Source: Spirochaetales bacterium
Lineage (GTDB): Bacteria > Spirochaetota > Spirochaetia > SZUA-6
Length of the DNA stretch: 12,607 bases
Reading direction: 5' to 3'
Assembly: GCA_003233545.1 (NCBI GenBank)
Contig: QILZ01000128.1
Location: 1-12,607 of the forward strand
Shown: positions 5,150 to 12,607 of the stretch, piece after piece
Layout of the letters: every line of letters starts with the position of its first letter
Numbering within the stretch: position 1 is the first letter of the stretch
Position numbers and translations under genes: made by a program
Notes under the pieces: generated by a model
Told to the model about the DNA's origin: nothing
Seen by the model: only the letters and a program-made list of their open reading frames with translations
Database searches by the model: none

Positions 5150-6073
5150 ATGCAGTATTTTTTACAAAACGTAGTAAACGGGCTGCAATGGGGCAGTTTT
5201 TACGCTCTTGTTGCTATAGGGTATACTATGGTATACGGCGTACTTATGCTTTTTAACTTTGCTCACGGGGATATCTTTATGGTCGGAGCTTATATTGGCT
5301 TCTTCACGGCCACCGGGCTTGTCGCACTGGCAGCTGTAGGCAATATAATTCTTCCCAGCTGGCTTATTCTCACATTAACTATGCTTATAGCCATGTTCTT
5401 GAATGCTCTCGTCGGCATGGCTGTGGAGCGAATAGGTTATCGGCCGTTACGTGATGCTCCCCGGGCTTCGGCTGCTATTACCGGTCTTATGATCGGCATA
5501 ATTTTAGAAACAGGTAACCTTGCCCTGTTAGGGGCAAGCCGCTTGGCTTTCCCTCCCCTGATTAAACCTGAAGTATACAATATCTCCGGTGTTTACATTA
5601 CCAATCAAAAAATCATCATTATAATTATCGCTTTATCCCTGACCTTTATGCTTCACCTGTTCATTCGTAAGACTAAATGGGGCATGGCCATGAGGGCAAT
5701 GGCCTACGATTTTGTTATAACGCCTCTTATGGGTGTTCCTCTGAACACTATCATTGCGCTGACGTTTGCTTTAGGTTCGGGTCTGGCAGCAGCAGCCGGA
5801 GTGCTCTTCGGTATTGCTTACCCGGTCTTAGGTCCCTATATGGGTATTATAATCGGGTGGAAAGCGTTTGTAGCAGCAATCCTCGGAGGGCGCGGTTCCG
5901 TTTTAGGTGCCGCTTCTGCGGGATTCCTGATGGGATTTATCGAGATCTTTGTTGTCATGATTTTTCCTTCGACAATGCGGGATTTTATTGCCTACTCTAT
6001 AATTTTGCTGATTCTTACTTTTCTTCCCAATGGTTTTTTTGGCGAACCTTTTAGTGCCAAGTTGAGGCTATGA
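5150..6073 (+). CDS. livH: Branched-chain amino acid-type ABC transporter permease LivH
   Basis: This 307-residue, very hydrophobic inner-membrane protein has about eight membrane segments. It opens with the family hallmark NGLQWGSFYALVAIGYTMVYGVL, here split across residues 10-32, followed by LFNFAHGDIFMVGAY. The cytoplasmic coupling loop AAILGGRGSVLGAASAGFLMG, at about 243-263, contacts the ATPase subunits. It pairs with LivM to form the channel. GAGGTG lies 8 bases before the ATG. Length matches the family (about 300). It is separated from the binding-protein gene by the two stem-loops and from livM by 40 bases, and belongs to the same operon. Confidence 0.93.
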   Translation: MQYFLQNVVNGLQWGSFYALVAIGYTMVYGVLMLFNFAHGDIFMVGAYIGFFTATGLVALAAVGNIILPSWLILTLTMLIAMFLNALVGMAVERIGYRPLRDAPRASAAITGLMIGIILETGNLALLGASRLAFPPLIKPEVYNISGVYITNQKIIIIIIALSLTFMLHLFIRKTKWGMAMRAMAYDFVITPLMGVPLNTIIALTFALGSGLAAAAGVLFGIAYPVLGPYMGIIIGWKAFVAAILGGRGSVLGAASAGFLMGFIEIFVVMIFPSTMRDFIAYSIILLILTFLPNGFFGEPFSAKLRL

Positions 6074-6113
6074 TGGGCGATATTATATTTATAGTGACAC
6101 AAAGGAACTATTT

Positions 6114-7427
6114 ATGAAAACAACGGGTCAGGTACCGGCAGAGCAGAACAAATTTAAAACATACCGTAATAAACTATGGGCTCCTTACAGACAGGTACCT
6201 ATATTAGGGTGGCTGTTAGGTATGCTGGCGTCAGCAATTTTAGAAACCTTTACAGGTACTTACTTTGCCTTGGTTTTTGGTATGAGTGATATACCGGCTC
6301 TTTTCGGGTTTACTGTAGTGATTAAACAGCCTTTACTTATTCCCGGCGTAATTACTTACATACTGATTATCTATGTCCTGCCAATTGCTATTGTTGCCCG
6401 GTTAACAAGATCTTTGACCAATTATATCGCCGGCAAATTGCAGGAATACCCATTCTGGATATCGGCGGTTATGCATATCGTTTTGTTTTATTTCATTATA
6501 AACACATGGGCGGTTATGAACGACTATCGGGTTCTTTTAGCCAAACTCATGCTGATAGCCATTATTGTTACTTTAAGTTTAAATGTTATAAACGGGTATA
6601 TGGGAGAATTTTCCTGTTCACATCCCGGCTTTATAGCTCTAGGTGCTTACACAGCTTCTATTCTAACTGTACTTTTTTTTGTTAATGACAGCGTTTTGGG
6701 TGCGGCATTGCTGCCGCCGGCTTTAGCACCGTTTTTATTTCCGGTCGTACTGATCTTGGGTGGATTGCTCGCTTCTCTTTTTTCTTTATTAGTGGCAATT
6801 CCTGCTTTTCGTACCCGCGGCGACTATCTGGCTATTATTTCACTTGCATTCACATTCATTATAAAAAGTCTCCTTGAAAACCTGCAGATATTCGGGGGTG
6901 CGCGCGGTTTTATGAACCAGCCGGATTTGGCTACATTACCGGTAGTATTCTTATGGACCGTGCTATCAGTCTGGATTATTAATAACTTCGTGCGTTCGAC
7001 TCTGGGCAAAGCGCTGAATGCGGTGCGTGATAATGAAACGGCGGCAGACGCTATGACGATTAACACAAAAAAGACCAAGATGACAGCTTTTATGTTTGCT
7101 GCTTTCTGGGCAGGTATTGCAGGCGGACTCTTTGCACATGTGATGCGCTATGTAAACCCCGGCAGCTTTGGTATAAAAAAATTGGCAGAAGTTCTGGCCA
7201 TGGTTTACTTCGGCGGCCTGAATTCTGTTGTCGGTTCTATTGTTGGTGCGGTTGGGTTTAATTTACTCAGCGAAATGCTGCGGCCCACACAAATATTCAA
7301 ATGGATCATTATTCCTGTCTTGCTTATTCTGGTGATGATTTTTCGTCCGACCGGGCTTATTGCTTTCAGGGAATTCGATCCAAAAAAACTATTAAGGGCG
7401 AAAAATAAAATGGAAGAAGATAAATAA
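6114..7427 (+). CDS. livM: Branched-chain amino acid-type ABC transporter permease LivM
   Basis: This 437-residue inner-membrane protein has an N-terminal extension of about 140 residues with several membrane segments, as in the 425-residue E. coli LivM, followed by the conserved permease core. The core begins LNVINGYMGEFSCSHPGFIALGAYTA, split here as NGYMGEFSCSHPGF (160-173) and GAYTAS. It includes the RTRGDYLAIISLAF segment and the coupling loop MVYFGGLNSVVGSIVGA near the C-terminus. The usual G-Q-x-S-L-G-H-A-A-F of the family reads G-E-F-S-C-S-H-P-G-F here, a mild divergence in the first core helix. AAAGGA is 7 bases before the ATG. The stop is one base before livG, so the two are probably translationally coupled. 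Confidence 0.92.
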   Translation: MKTTGQVPAEQNKFKTYRNKLWAPYRQVPILGWLLGMLASAILETFTGTYFALVFGMSDIPALFGFTVVIKQPLLIPGVITYILIIYVLPIAIVARLTRSLTNYIAGKLQEYPFWISAVMHIVLFYFIINTWAVMNDYRVLLAKLMLIAIIVTLSLNVINGYMGEFSCSHPGFIALGAYTASILTVLFFVNDSVLGAALLPPALAPFLFPVVLILGGLLASLFSLLVAIPAFRTRGDYLAIISLAFTFIIKSLLENLQIFGGARGFMNQPDLATLPVVFLWTVLSVWIINNFVRSTLGKALNAVRDNETAADAMTINTKKTKMTAFMFAAFWAGIAGGLFAHVMRYVNPGSFGIKKLAEVLAMVYFGGLNSVVGSIVGAVGFNLLSEMLRPTQIFKWIIIPVLLILVMIFRPTGLIAFREFDPKKLLRAKNKMEEDK

Positions 7428-7428
7428 T

Positions 7429-8199
7429 ATGCCATTACTTAACGTCGAACATATGACACACTTTTTTGCAGGATTACGGGCAGTTCACGACTACAGTATT
7501 CGGATTGAACCCGGGGAAATACATGGGCTCATCGGTCCGAACGGCGCCGGAAAATCAACAATTTTTAATCTTATTACCGGAGTATTTAAACCGACAGAGG
7601 GGAAAGTATTCTTTCTCGGAAAGGATCTTATTAAATTACCTCCCTATGAAATTGCTGCACTTGGACTGGGCAGGACCTTTCAGAACCTTCGGCTCTGGCG
7701 TCACATGAGTGTCCTGGAGCATATCAAAATGGCTCAATTCTCTCAAATTACTTATGGTTTAATCGGTGCTTTTTTTGGCACAGGCAAACGAAATCGACAG
7801 GAAAAAGAAAACACCGAAAAAGCATTAAAAATAATGGACCTGGTAGGTATTGGTAAATTGGCAGACCAGTTGGTACCGAATTTACCTTATGGCTTACAGC
7901 GGAGGGTGGAAATAGCCCGTGCCTTAGCAGTTAATCCTAAACTGCTCCTGTTGGATGAGCCTACTGCCGGGATGAACACCGAAGAGCTTATAAATTTAAT
8001 TAACATAATCCGACATATACACGAAAGAACAGGAGTTGCCATTTTACTTATAGAACATAGAATGAAATTTGTAACGGATCTTTGCGAACGTATCCAGACT
8101 TTGGATTTTGGGGAGATTATTGCCGAAGGTAATGCCGAAGAGATTCAAAATAACCCCAAAGTAATCGAAGCCTATTTAGGAAAAGGGGTTAAAACCTGA
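7429..8199 (+). CDS. livG: Branched-chain amino acid-type ABC transporter ATP-binding protein LivG
   Basis: This 256-residue cytoplasmic ATPase has Walker A GPNGAGKST at 36-44, the Q-loop in GRTFQNLRLW, the LivG-type signature LPYGLQRRVEIARALA in place of LSGGQ, Walker B LLLLDEPTAGMN, and the H-loop histidine in LLIEHRMKF. The segment of about 60 residues between Q-loop and signature (including IGAFFGTGKRNRQEKENTE) is the LivG-specific insert. It powers import together with LivF. It starts one base after the livM stop with only a weak GGAAGAAG site, and its TGA stop overlaps the livF ATG by one base. Confidence 0.94.
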   Translation: MPLLNVEHMTHFFAGLRAVHDYSIRIEPGEIHGLIGPNGAGKSTIFNLITGVFKPTEGKVFFLGKDLIKLPPYEIAALGLGRTFQNLRLWRHMSVLEHIKMAQFSQITYGLIGAFFGTGKRNRQEKENTEKALKIMDLVGIGKLADQLVPNLPYGLQRRVEIARALAVNPKLLLLDEPTAGMNTEELINLINIIRHIHERTGVAILLIEHRMKFVTDLCERIQTLDFGEIIAEGNAEEIQNNPKVIEAYLGKGVKT

Positions 8200-8912
8200 T
8201 GTTGTTATCAGTTGAGAATTTACATTCTTCCTACGGGAATATTAAGGCGTTACATGGAATTAATTTCCACATCGATGAAGGTGAAATTGTCTGTATTATC
8301 GGGGCTAACGGTGCAGGCAAAAGCACAACATTGATGTCTATTTCACGCATGAAAAGTGTAGAACCCGGAAGTAAAATGACTTTTATGGGCAAAAATTTAC
8401 TGGACTACCCTGCTGACAAGGTAGTAAGCAAGCTGGGCATTTCTCACGTCCCTGAAGGAAGGCGGCTGTTTGGTAATCTGACTGTTATGGAAAATATCAT
8501 CTTAGCAGCTTTTGCCCGTAAAGATAAGAAAGTCTTAAGTAATGATATTGAACGTGTTTTCAGTATATTCCCGCGTTTAAAAGAGCGGAGATCGCAAAAG
8601 GCAGGTACGCTCAGCGGCGGAGAGCAGCAGATGTTAGCCGTGGGGCGGGCATTTATCAGCGCCCGCAAGCTAATGCTTCTCGATGAGCCGTCTATGGGTT
8701 TAGCACCGGTTCTCATGATTAAGGTTTTCGAAGCGCTGAAACAGATTAACGAAGAAGGTACTTCTATTTTGTTAGTGGAACAAAACGCAAATATGGCATT
8801 AGGATTTTCACAGAGAGGATATGTTCTTGAAAACGGCAGTATTAGTATCGAAGGTAAATCTGAATATTTACTTAATAATCCTGATGTAAAAAAAGCTTAT
8901 CTCGGTGCTTAA
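8199..8912 (+). CDS. livF: Branched-chain amino acid-type ABC transporter ATP-binding protein LivF
   Basis: This 237-residue cytoplasmic ATPase is the second nucleotide-binding subunit. Walker A is GANGAGKST at 35-43, the family-typical VPEGRRLFGNLTVMENI stretch follows, then signature LSGGEQQMLAVGRA, Walker B LMLLDEPSMGLAP and the switch LLVEQNANMAL, where Gln replaces the usual H-loop His as is normal for LivF. The start overlaps the livG stop (TGATG), indicating coupled translation. Gene order and lengths match a complete importer of binding protein, two permeases and two ATPases. No clear terminator follows; a short AT-only stem at 8929-8942 with five T residues is the only candidate. Confidence 0.94.
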   Translation: MLLSVENLHSSYGNIKALHGINFHIDEGEIVCIIGANGAGKSTTLMSISRMKSVEPGSKMTFMGKNLLDYPADKVVSKLGISHVPEGRRLFGNLTVMENIILAAFARKDKKVLSNDIERVFSIFPRLKERRSQKAGTLSGGEQQMLAVGRAFISARKLMLLDEPSMGLAPVLMIKVFEALKQINEEGTSILLVEQNANMALGFSQRGYVLENGSISIEGKSEYLLNNPDVKKAYLGA

Positions 8913-8967
8913 TACTCATGTTTTTAAATATAAGAGATTATACGTTTTTCCGCATATTATATTCTTA

Positions 8968-8996
8968 TTGACAAAAGAGTAATAAAGGCTTATTTT
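8968..8996 (+). promoter_or_regulatory. Predicted sigma-70-type promoter for the DEAD-box helicase gene
   Basis: A perfect TTGACA (8968-8973) is followed after 17 bases by TATTTT (8991-8996). The predicted start near 9003 gives an 85-base leader, so the helicase is transcribed separately from the liv operon. Confidence 0.65.
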
Positions 8997-9002
8997 AGGG
9001 CG

Positions 9003-9087
9003 AGTTGATAAGTTTAGAAAGAGTGATAATCCTCCTTGAATACCTCCCTTGCTAATAGTTATCAGAATAAAGAATAAGGATTTTTAG
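9003..9087 (+). promoter_or_regulatory. Structured leader of the helicase gene with an internal anti-Shine-Dalgarno tract
   Basis: The leader contains CCTCCTT at 9031-9037. AATCCT (9028-9033) can pair with AGGATT (9077-9082), and TCCTT (9033-9037) with AAGGA (9076-9080); either would hide the ribosome binding site. Separately, TGATAA occurs at 9006-9011 and 9024-9029, and both can pair with TTATCA at 9059-9064, giving alternative folds. Translational control is inferred from pairing potential only. Confidence 0.4.
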
Positions 9088-10767
9088 TTGGAATTTAATG
9101 ATTTTGGATTAAGTGACGGCGCAATTCGTGCTGTAAATGAGCTGAATTTTAAGATACCTACACCCATACAGGAAAAGGTTATATATCATCTGTTAAATGA
9201 TGATAGAGATATTGTGGGGCTTGCACAGACGGGTACCGGGAAAACGGCGGCTTTCGGCCTTCCTCTTATCGAGAAAACAGATATAAATAATAAAGCCATT
9301 CAGTCTCTGATTCTCTGTCCTACAAGGGAACTTTGCCTTCAGATAACACGTGATATGCGTGCTTATTCCCGTTATATTAACGGGGTTCATATAACTCCTG
9401 TTTACGGGGGAACAGGAATTGTTCCTCAGATAAGGGATCTGAAGAAAGGAAGCCAGATTGTTGTCGCGACACCGGGCAGGCTTCTGGATCTTATTCGCCG
9501 CGGTGCCGCCGATGTTAGTACAATCGATTATCTGATACTCGATGAGGCGGATTTAATGCTCAATATGGGTTTTAAAGATGAGCTCGACGCTATTTTACAG
9601 ACTGTACCGGAGAAACGGCGCACACTGCTTTTTTCCGCTACTATGCCCTCTGATGTGGAAAAAATTGCAATGCGGTTTATGAAAGAGCCGTTGGTGCTGA
9701 TTGCCGGTGAGAGAAACACGGGAATATCAACCGTGGATCACGGTTTTTTCATGGTCCATTCTAAAGATAAATATCTTGCTTTAAAAAGAATTGTCGATCA
9801 CAGCCCTGATATCTATGGAATAATTTTCTGCAGGACGAGAATATCCACGCAGGAGATAGCGAATAAGATGATGAAAGACGGCTATAATGCCGAAGCTCTC
9901 CATGGCGACTTAACACAGAGTCAGCGTGAGAATGTTATGCGTAAATTCAGAGAACACAGCCTTCAGCTACTCGTTGCAACGGATATAGCAGCGCGTGGGC
10001 TGGACGTTACCGATCTTACCCATATAATTCATTATGATCTGCCCGATGAGATCGAGATATATACACACAGGAGCGGAAGAACGGGCAGAGCCGGAAAATC
10101 AGGAATTTCATTTTCGATTATAAATCTCAGGGAAAGATCCAAATTAAAACGTATAGAAAATGTTATTAAACGGAAGATAGAAGAGAAACCTGTGCCGTCG
10201 GGCAAAGAGATATGTGAACAGCAGCTTATCAATTTTATCGACAGGGTAAAAGCCGTAGATGTGGATACACAGAGTATAGCTGCCTTTATGCCGCTGATAG
10301 AAGAGAAACTTTCCGATTTGAGCAGGGAAGAAATCCTGGAACGTTTCGTTTCATTGGAATTTAACAAGTTTTTAAGTTATTACCGGAATTCGAGGGATTT
10401 AATTCCTGTGGATAGAAATTATAAAGAGAGAATAAGCAGAGAATACGGCAATAGAGAAAACAGGCAGAGAAAAAAGAGGCCGGGGTCGAAGAAACAGTAC
10501 AGCAGCCGTTACGGTTTCTCTTATTTAAAAATAAATATAGGGAAACATGACAGTGTGCTTCCTCCCCAGCTTATAGGCCTTGTCAATGAGAGTACACGAA
10601 ACCGCAATATAAAAGTAGGGAATATCGAGATCAGTGCGGATGATTCTCGATTTCAGGTGGAGAATAATCGTATGGAAGATGTTTTTAAAGCATTAGATGG
10701 TTATTATTACCGCGGTAAAAAACTGCGTGTTAAAAAGGATTCCAAAAAGAAAAAGAGCCGTCTGTAG
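9088..10767 (+). CDS. deaD: DEAD-box ATP-dependent RNA helicase with DbpA-type RNA-binding domain
   Basis: This 559-residue cytoplasmic helicase carries the full motif set: Q-motif (Phe6 to PTPIQ at 24-28), motif I AQTGTGKT at 46-53, PTREL, TPGR, DEAD at 152-155, SAT at 183-185, then FCRTR, ATDIAARGLDV and HRSGRTGR at 327-334. After a basic, charged linker (about 365-472) comes a DbpA/CsdA-type RRM-like domain at about 474-555 (FSYLKINIGKHD to RGKKLRVKK) and a Lys-rich tail. It probably acts in ribosome assembly or mRNA remodelling, as DeaD/CsdA and DbpA do; exact orthology is not settled. The start is TTG at 9088, supported by AAGGA 7 bases upstream; no in-frame ATG occurs before the Q-motif. 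Its stop is 3 bases from the convergent chemoreceptor stop. Confidence 0.93.
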   Translation: MEFNDFGLSDGAIRAVNELNFKIPTPIQEKVIYHLLNDDRDIVGLAQTGTGKTAAFGLPLIEKTDINNKAIQSLILCPTRELCLQITRDMRAYSRYINGVHITPVYGGTGIVPQIRDLKKGSQIVVATPGRLLDLIRRGAADVSTIDYLILDEADLMLNMGFKDELDAILQTVPEKRRTLLFSATMPSDVEKIAMRFMKEPLVLIAGERNTGISTVDHGFFMVHSKDKYLALKRIVDHSPDIYGIIFCRTRISTQEIANKMMKDGYNAEALHGDLTQSQRENVMRKFREHSLQLLVATDIAARGLDVTDLTHIIHYDLPDEIEIYTHRSGRTGRAGKSGISFSIINLRERSKLKRIENVIKRKIEEKPVPSGKEICEQQLINFIDRVKAVDVDTQSIAAFMPLIEEKLSDLSREEILERFVSLEFNKFLSYYRNSRDLIPVDRNYKERISREYGNRENRQRKKRPGSKKQYSSRYGFSYLKINIGKHDSVLPPQLIGLVNESTRNRNIKVGNIEISADDSRFQVENNRMEDVFKALDGYYYRGKKLRVKKDSKKKKSRL

Positions 10768-10770
10768 CCG

Positions 10771-12607
10771 TTACACTTCATCTTTAACTTTAAACTGCGA
10801 ACCGGCTTTAACCACTTCTTCTATATATGCTTTGTTATTCCGTGTTAATTCCTGAACATTTGTCACGGCCTTGTTAATCTCGGAAATTCTTATGGTTATC
10901 CGCTCCATATTTTCCTTTGTGATATTGCTTACATCGTTCAGGTTTGCTATTGCTTCCAGTATCTGTTTACTTCCCGTTTTCATTTCATCCGCTCCCTCGT
11001 TAACCGATACTGTGATATCATTCATATTTTTTAGAGCTTCCAGAATCTGATTACTCCCCTGACTCTGCTCGACAATGGCCTGTTTAATTTCCTCTACCAC
11101 ATTACTTACGTTTTTTACGAGTTCAACGATATCCCCAAAGGAATTTTCCGCCTTTAAGGAACTGTCCACAACACGGTCTATTGCCTCTTTAGTTCCGGTT
11201 AAATTCGCCTCTACAACTTTGGACTGCGACGACGCATCTTCCGCCAATTTTCTGATTTCATCGGCAACAACGGCAAATCCCCTGCCTGCATCCCCTGCAT
11301 GTGCTGCCTCTATTGCGGCGTTCATTGCAAGGAGGTTCGTTTTCCTCGCTATTTCGGATATCATTTTATTTGCTTCGAGCAGGTTTTCCGATTGCTTTGC
11401 AATGTCTATGATTATTGTCCGCACATCATCGAGTTTTTCTCTGCCTGTATTAGAAGCGCTTTCGAGTATGGAAACCGAATGGCTTACATTTTCTATATTC
11501 CCGGTAACCGATTTGATGTTTGCAACCATCTGCTCTACGGATGCGGAAGATTCTGTGATATTGGAGGCCTGGGTTTCGATTGCAATGCTCAGATTTTCTA
11601 TATTTCTCGTCATCTCTTCTACTGCGGAGGAAGTCTGCGCGACACTTGCCGACTGGTCTTCTGTCTGTTTCCGTATCTCTTCGGTATGATGTGTAATGCT
11701 GTTTATTGCTCCTGCTGTTTGTTCCATATTTTCGGAGAGGTTTTGGCCTGTTGCGCTGAGTTTATTCATTGATTTAAGAATATTCCCGATTAAATTTCGC
11801 AGGCTTTCGATATGATTATTAAGAGCCTCCGCCAATATGCCTAGTTCGTTCCTGCTCTTAATATCTACCTGCCTTCTTAAATCCCCGGTAGAGATGACCC
11901 CCACAAAGTTTACCATTTTAAAAAGAGGTTTTGTTATTGCCCTGGCACTTGTAAGTACGAGTAGAATTGTCATTAGAATTGCAAAGAGTCCGATGCCTAC
12001 TGCAATGAGCCTTATTGTCCTCTTGTACTGATTAACCGAAACTACTATTTGCTCCATTGTCACATACATCCATTTGTGTATCAGTTTTGTCTTGCTCTCT
12101 ATGGTTGCACGTACGATAGCTATTTCCGAGTCTATCGAGGTTAGTTTCAGAAAGGTACTTTTATAACCGGTCAGCAGTTTTTTAAGTGTTGTTTTTACGC
12201 GGGGAGAATATCTGCTGCTGCTGATATCCTTAATAAACGTTTTTAGCTGTGCCTTATATAAATCTATGTATTTTTGAGTTTTCCTGATTATATAATCTTT
12301 TTCATACCTGCGCATAAGTAAGAGGTTAATCATAAGAGATTTATCGTTTAATTTATTTATTTCTCTCTCTACAGCATGTACTTTGTCCCTTAATTTCTTG
12401 CGAATTCCCACGTCCTCGGTAAGGCCACGCTGTTTCTCTAATACAATCTCACTTTCTGCGGCCTGAAACAGCCGCGTGAGATTCTGCTTTACCAGTGTAA
12501 AATTATTACGAATACCCTTGTTTGTCGCATTTTTCTCGAGTTTATCGAGAAGTTTATACATTGTATCCTCATTCGGAATGCTCTTTTTTAACAGTTCCTC
12601 GTCTTTG
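10771..12607 (-). CDS. Methyl-accepting chemotaxis protein, partial (N-terminus beyond right edge)
   Basis: A chemoreceptor that signals to CheA/CheW at the inner membrane. Counting from the internal ATG at 12561, residues 1-180 are an all-helical sensor region with an RRYEKDYIIR segment, recalling helical-bundle receptor sensors. A membrane segment lies at 185-204 (LIAVGIGLFAILMTILLVLT), HAMP at about 205-259, and the signalling domain to 596. The highly conserved hairpin tip holds NLLAMNAAIEAAHAGD at about 409-424 and GRGFAVVADEIRKLAE. The frame stays open from 12561 to the window edge (KDEELLKKSIPNEDT), and no first membrane helix is present, so the true start lies outside. By count each signalling arm is about 40 residues longer than in E. 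coli Tsr. There is no C-terminal NWETF-type CheR tether. The ligand is unknown. Confidence 0.93.
   Translation of the reverse strand, partial: KDEELLKKSIPNEDTMYKLLDKLEKNATNKGIRNNFTLVKQNLTRLFQAAESEIVLEKQRGLTEDVGIRKKLRDKVHAVEREINKLNDKSLMINLLLMRRYEKDYIIRKTQKYIDLYKAQLKTFIKDISSSRYSPRVKTTLKKLLTGYKSTFLKLTSIDSEIAIVRATIESKTKLIHKWMYVTMEQIVVSVNQYKRTIRLIAVGIGLFAILMTILLVLTSARAITKPLFKMVNFVGVISTGDLRRQVDIKSRNELGILAEALNNHIESLRNLIGNILKSMNKLSATGQNLSENMEQTAGAINSITHHTEEIRKQTEDQSASVAQTSSAVEEMTRNIENLSIAIETQASNITESSASVEQMVANIKSVTGNIENVSHSVSILESASNTGREKLDDVRTIIIDIAKQSENLLEANKMISEIARKTNLLAMNAAIEAAHAGDAGRGFAVVADEIRKLAEDASSQSKVVEANLTGTKEAIDRVVDSSLKAENSFGDIVELVKNVSNVVEEIKQAIVEQSQGSNQILEALKNMNDITVSVNEGADEMKTGSKQILEAIANLNDVSNITKENMERITIRISEINKAVTNVQELTRNNKAYIEEVVKAGSQFKVKDEV

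Noticed and set aside
6074..6113. Possible small gene or signal between livH and livM
   Set aside because: Forty bases with only a ribosome binding site for livM; nothing else visible.
8929..8950. Short stem TATAA/TTATA followed by five T residues as a liv operon terminator
   Set aside because: The stem is five A-T pairs only, too weak to call a terminator.
11075..11772. Long plus-strand open frames antisense to the chemoreceptor
   Set aside because: They mirror the repetitive Ala/Ser/Glu-rich coding pattern of the signalling domain on the other strand and encode no recognisable protein.

Overview
The window holds ten protein-coding genes and looks like an ordinary chromosomal segment of a Gram-negative-type, motile bacterium of moderate GC content (roughly 40-45% by eye). 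A spirochaete is my best guess. The reasons are the substrate-binding protein, whose mature N-terminus after an Ala-Ala cleavage site resembles the short Gly/Lys/Ala/Glu stretch common in spirochaete binding proteins, the long-armed chemoreceptor, and the general gene mix. This is inference only; no rRNA or tRNA is present to settle it. I see no phage, insertion sequence or CRISPR array.

Layout from left to right. A tandem-GAF signalling protein (minus strand) runs off the left edge. It is divergent from a beta-phosphoglucomutase gene, whose promoter is overlapped by a near-ideal LacI-family operator. Convergent to pgmB is a two-gene minus-strand operon: an uncharacterised protein with two matching CxxC...CxxH modules, then a small Mth938/DUF498-domain protein.

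The 398-base divergent region at 3440-3837 is the most interesting part. On the minus strand it carries a promoter, then an RNA leader that matches the fluoride (crcB-type) riboswitch, then an intrinsic terminator that shares its stem with the aptamer pseudoknot, all just ahead of the CxxC/CxxH gene. The arrangement predicts that fluoride switches on an operon with no classical fluoride exporter in it. The same region also holds a 9-bp inverted repeat, an 8-bp tandem repeat and weaker promoter candidates for the plus-strand operon.

From 3838 to 8912 lies a complete branched-chain-amino-acid-type ABC importer in the order binding protein, LivH, LivM, LivG, LivF, with two stem-loops between the binding-protein gene and livH. 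The binding protein captures the substrate in the periplasm, LivH and LivM form the membrane channel, and LivG and LivF hydrolyse ATP.

Next comes a DEAD-box RNA helicase with a DbpA-type RNA-binding tail, a TTG start and a leader that could mask its own ribosome binding site. It ends only 3 bases from a convergent chemoreceptor gene that runs off the right edge, so that gene's start lies outside the window.
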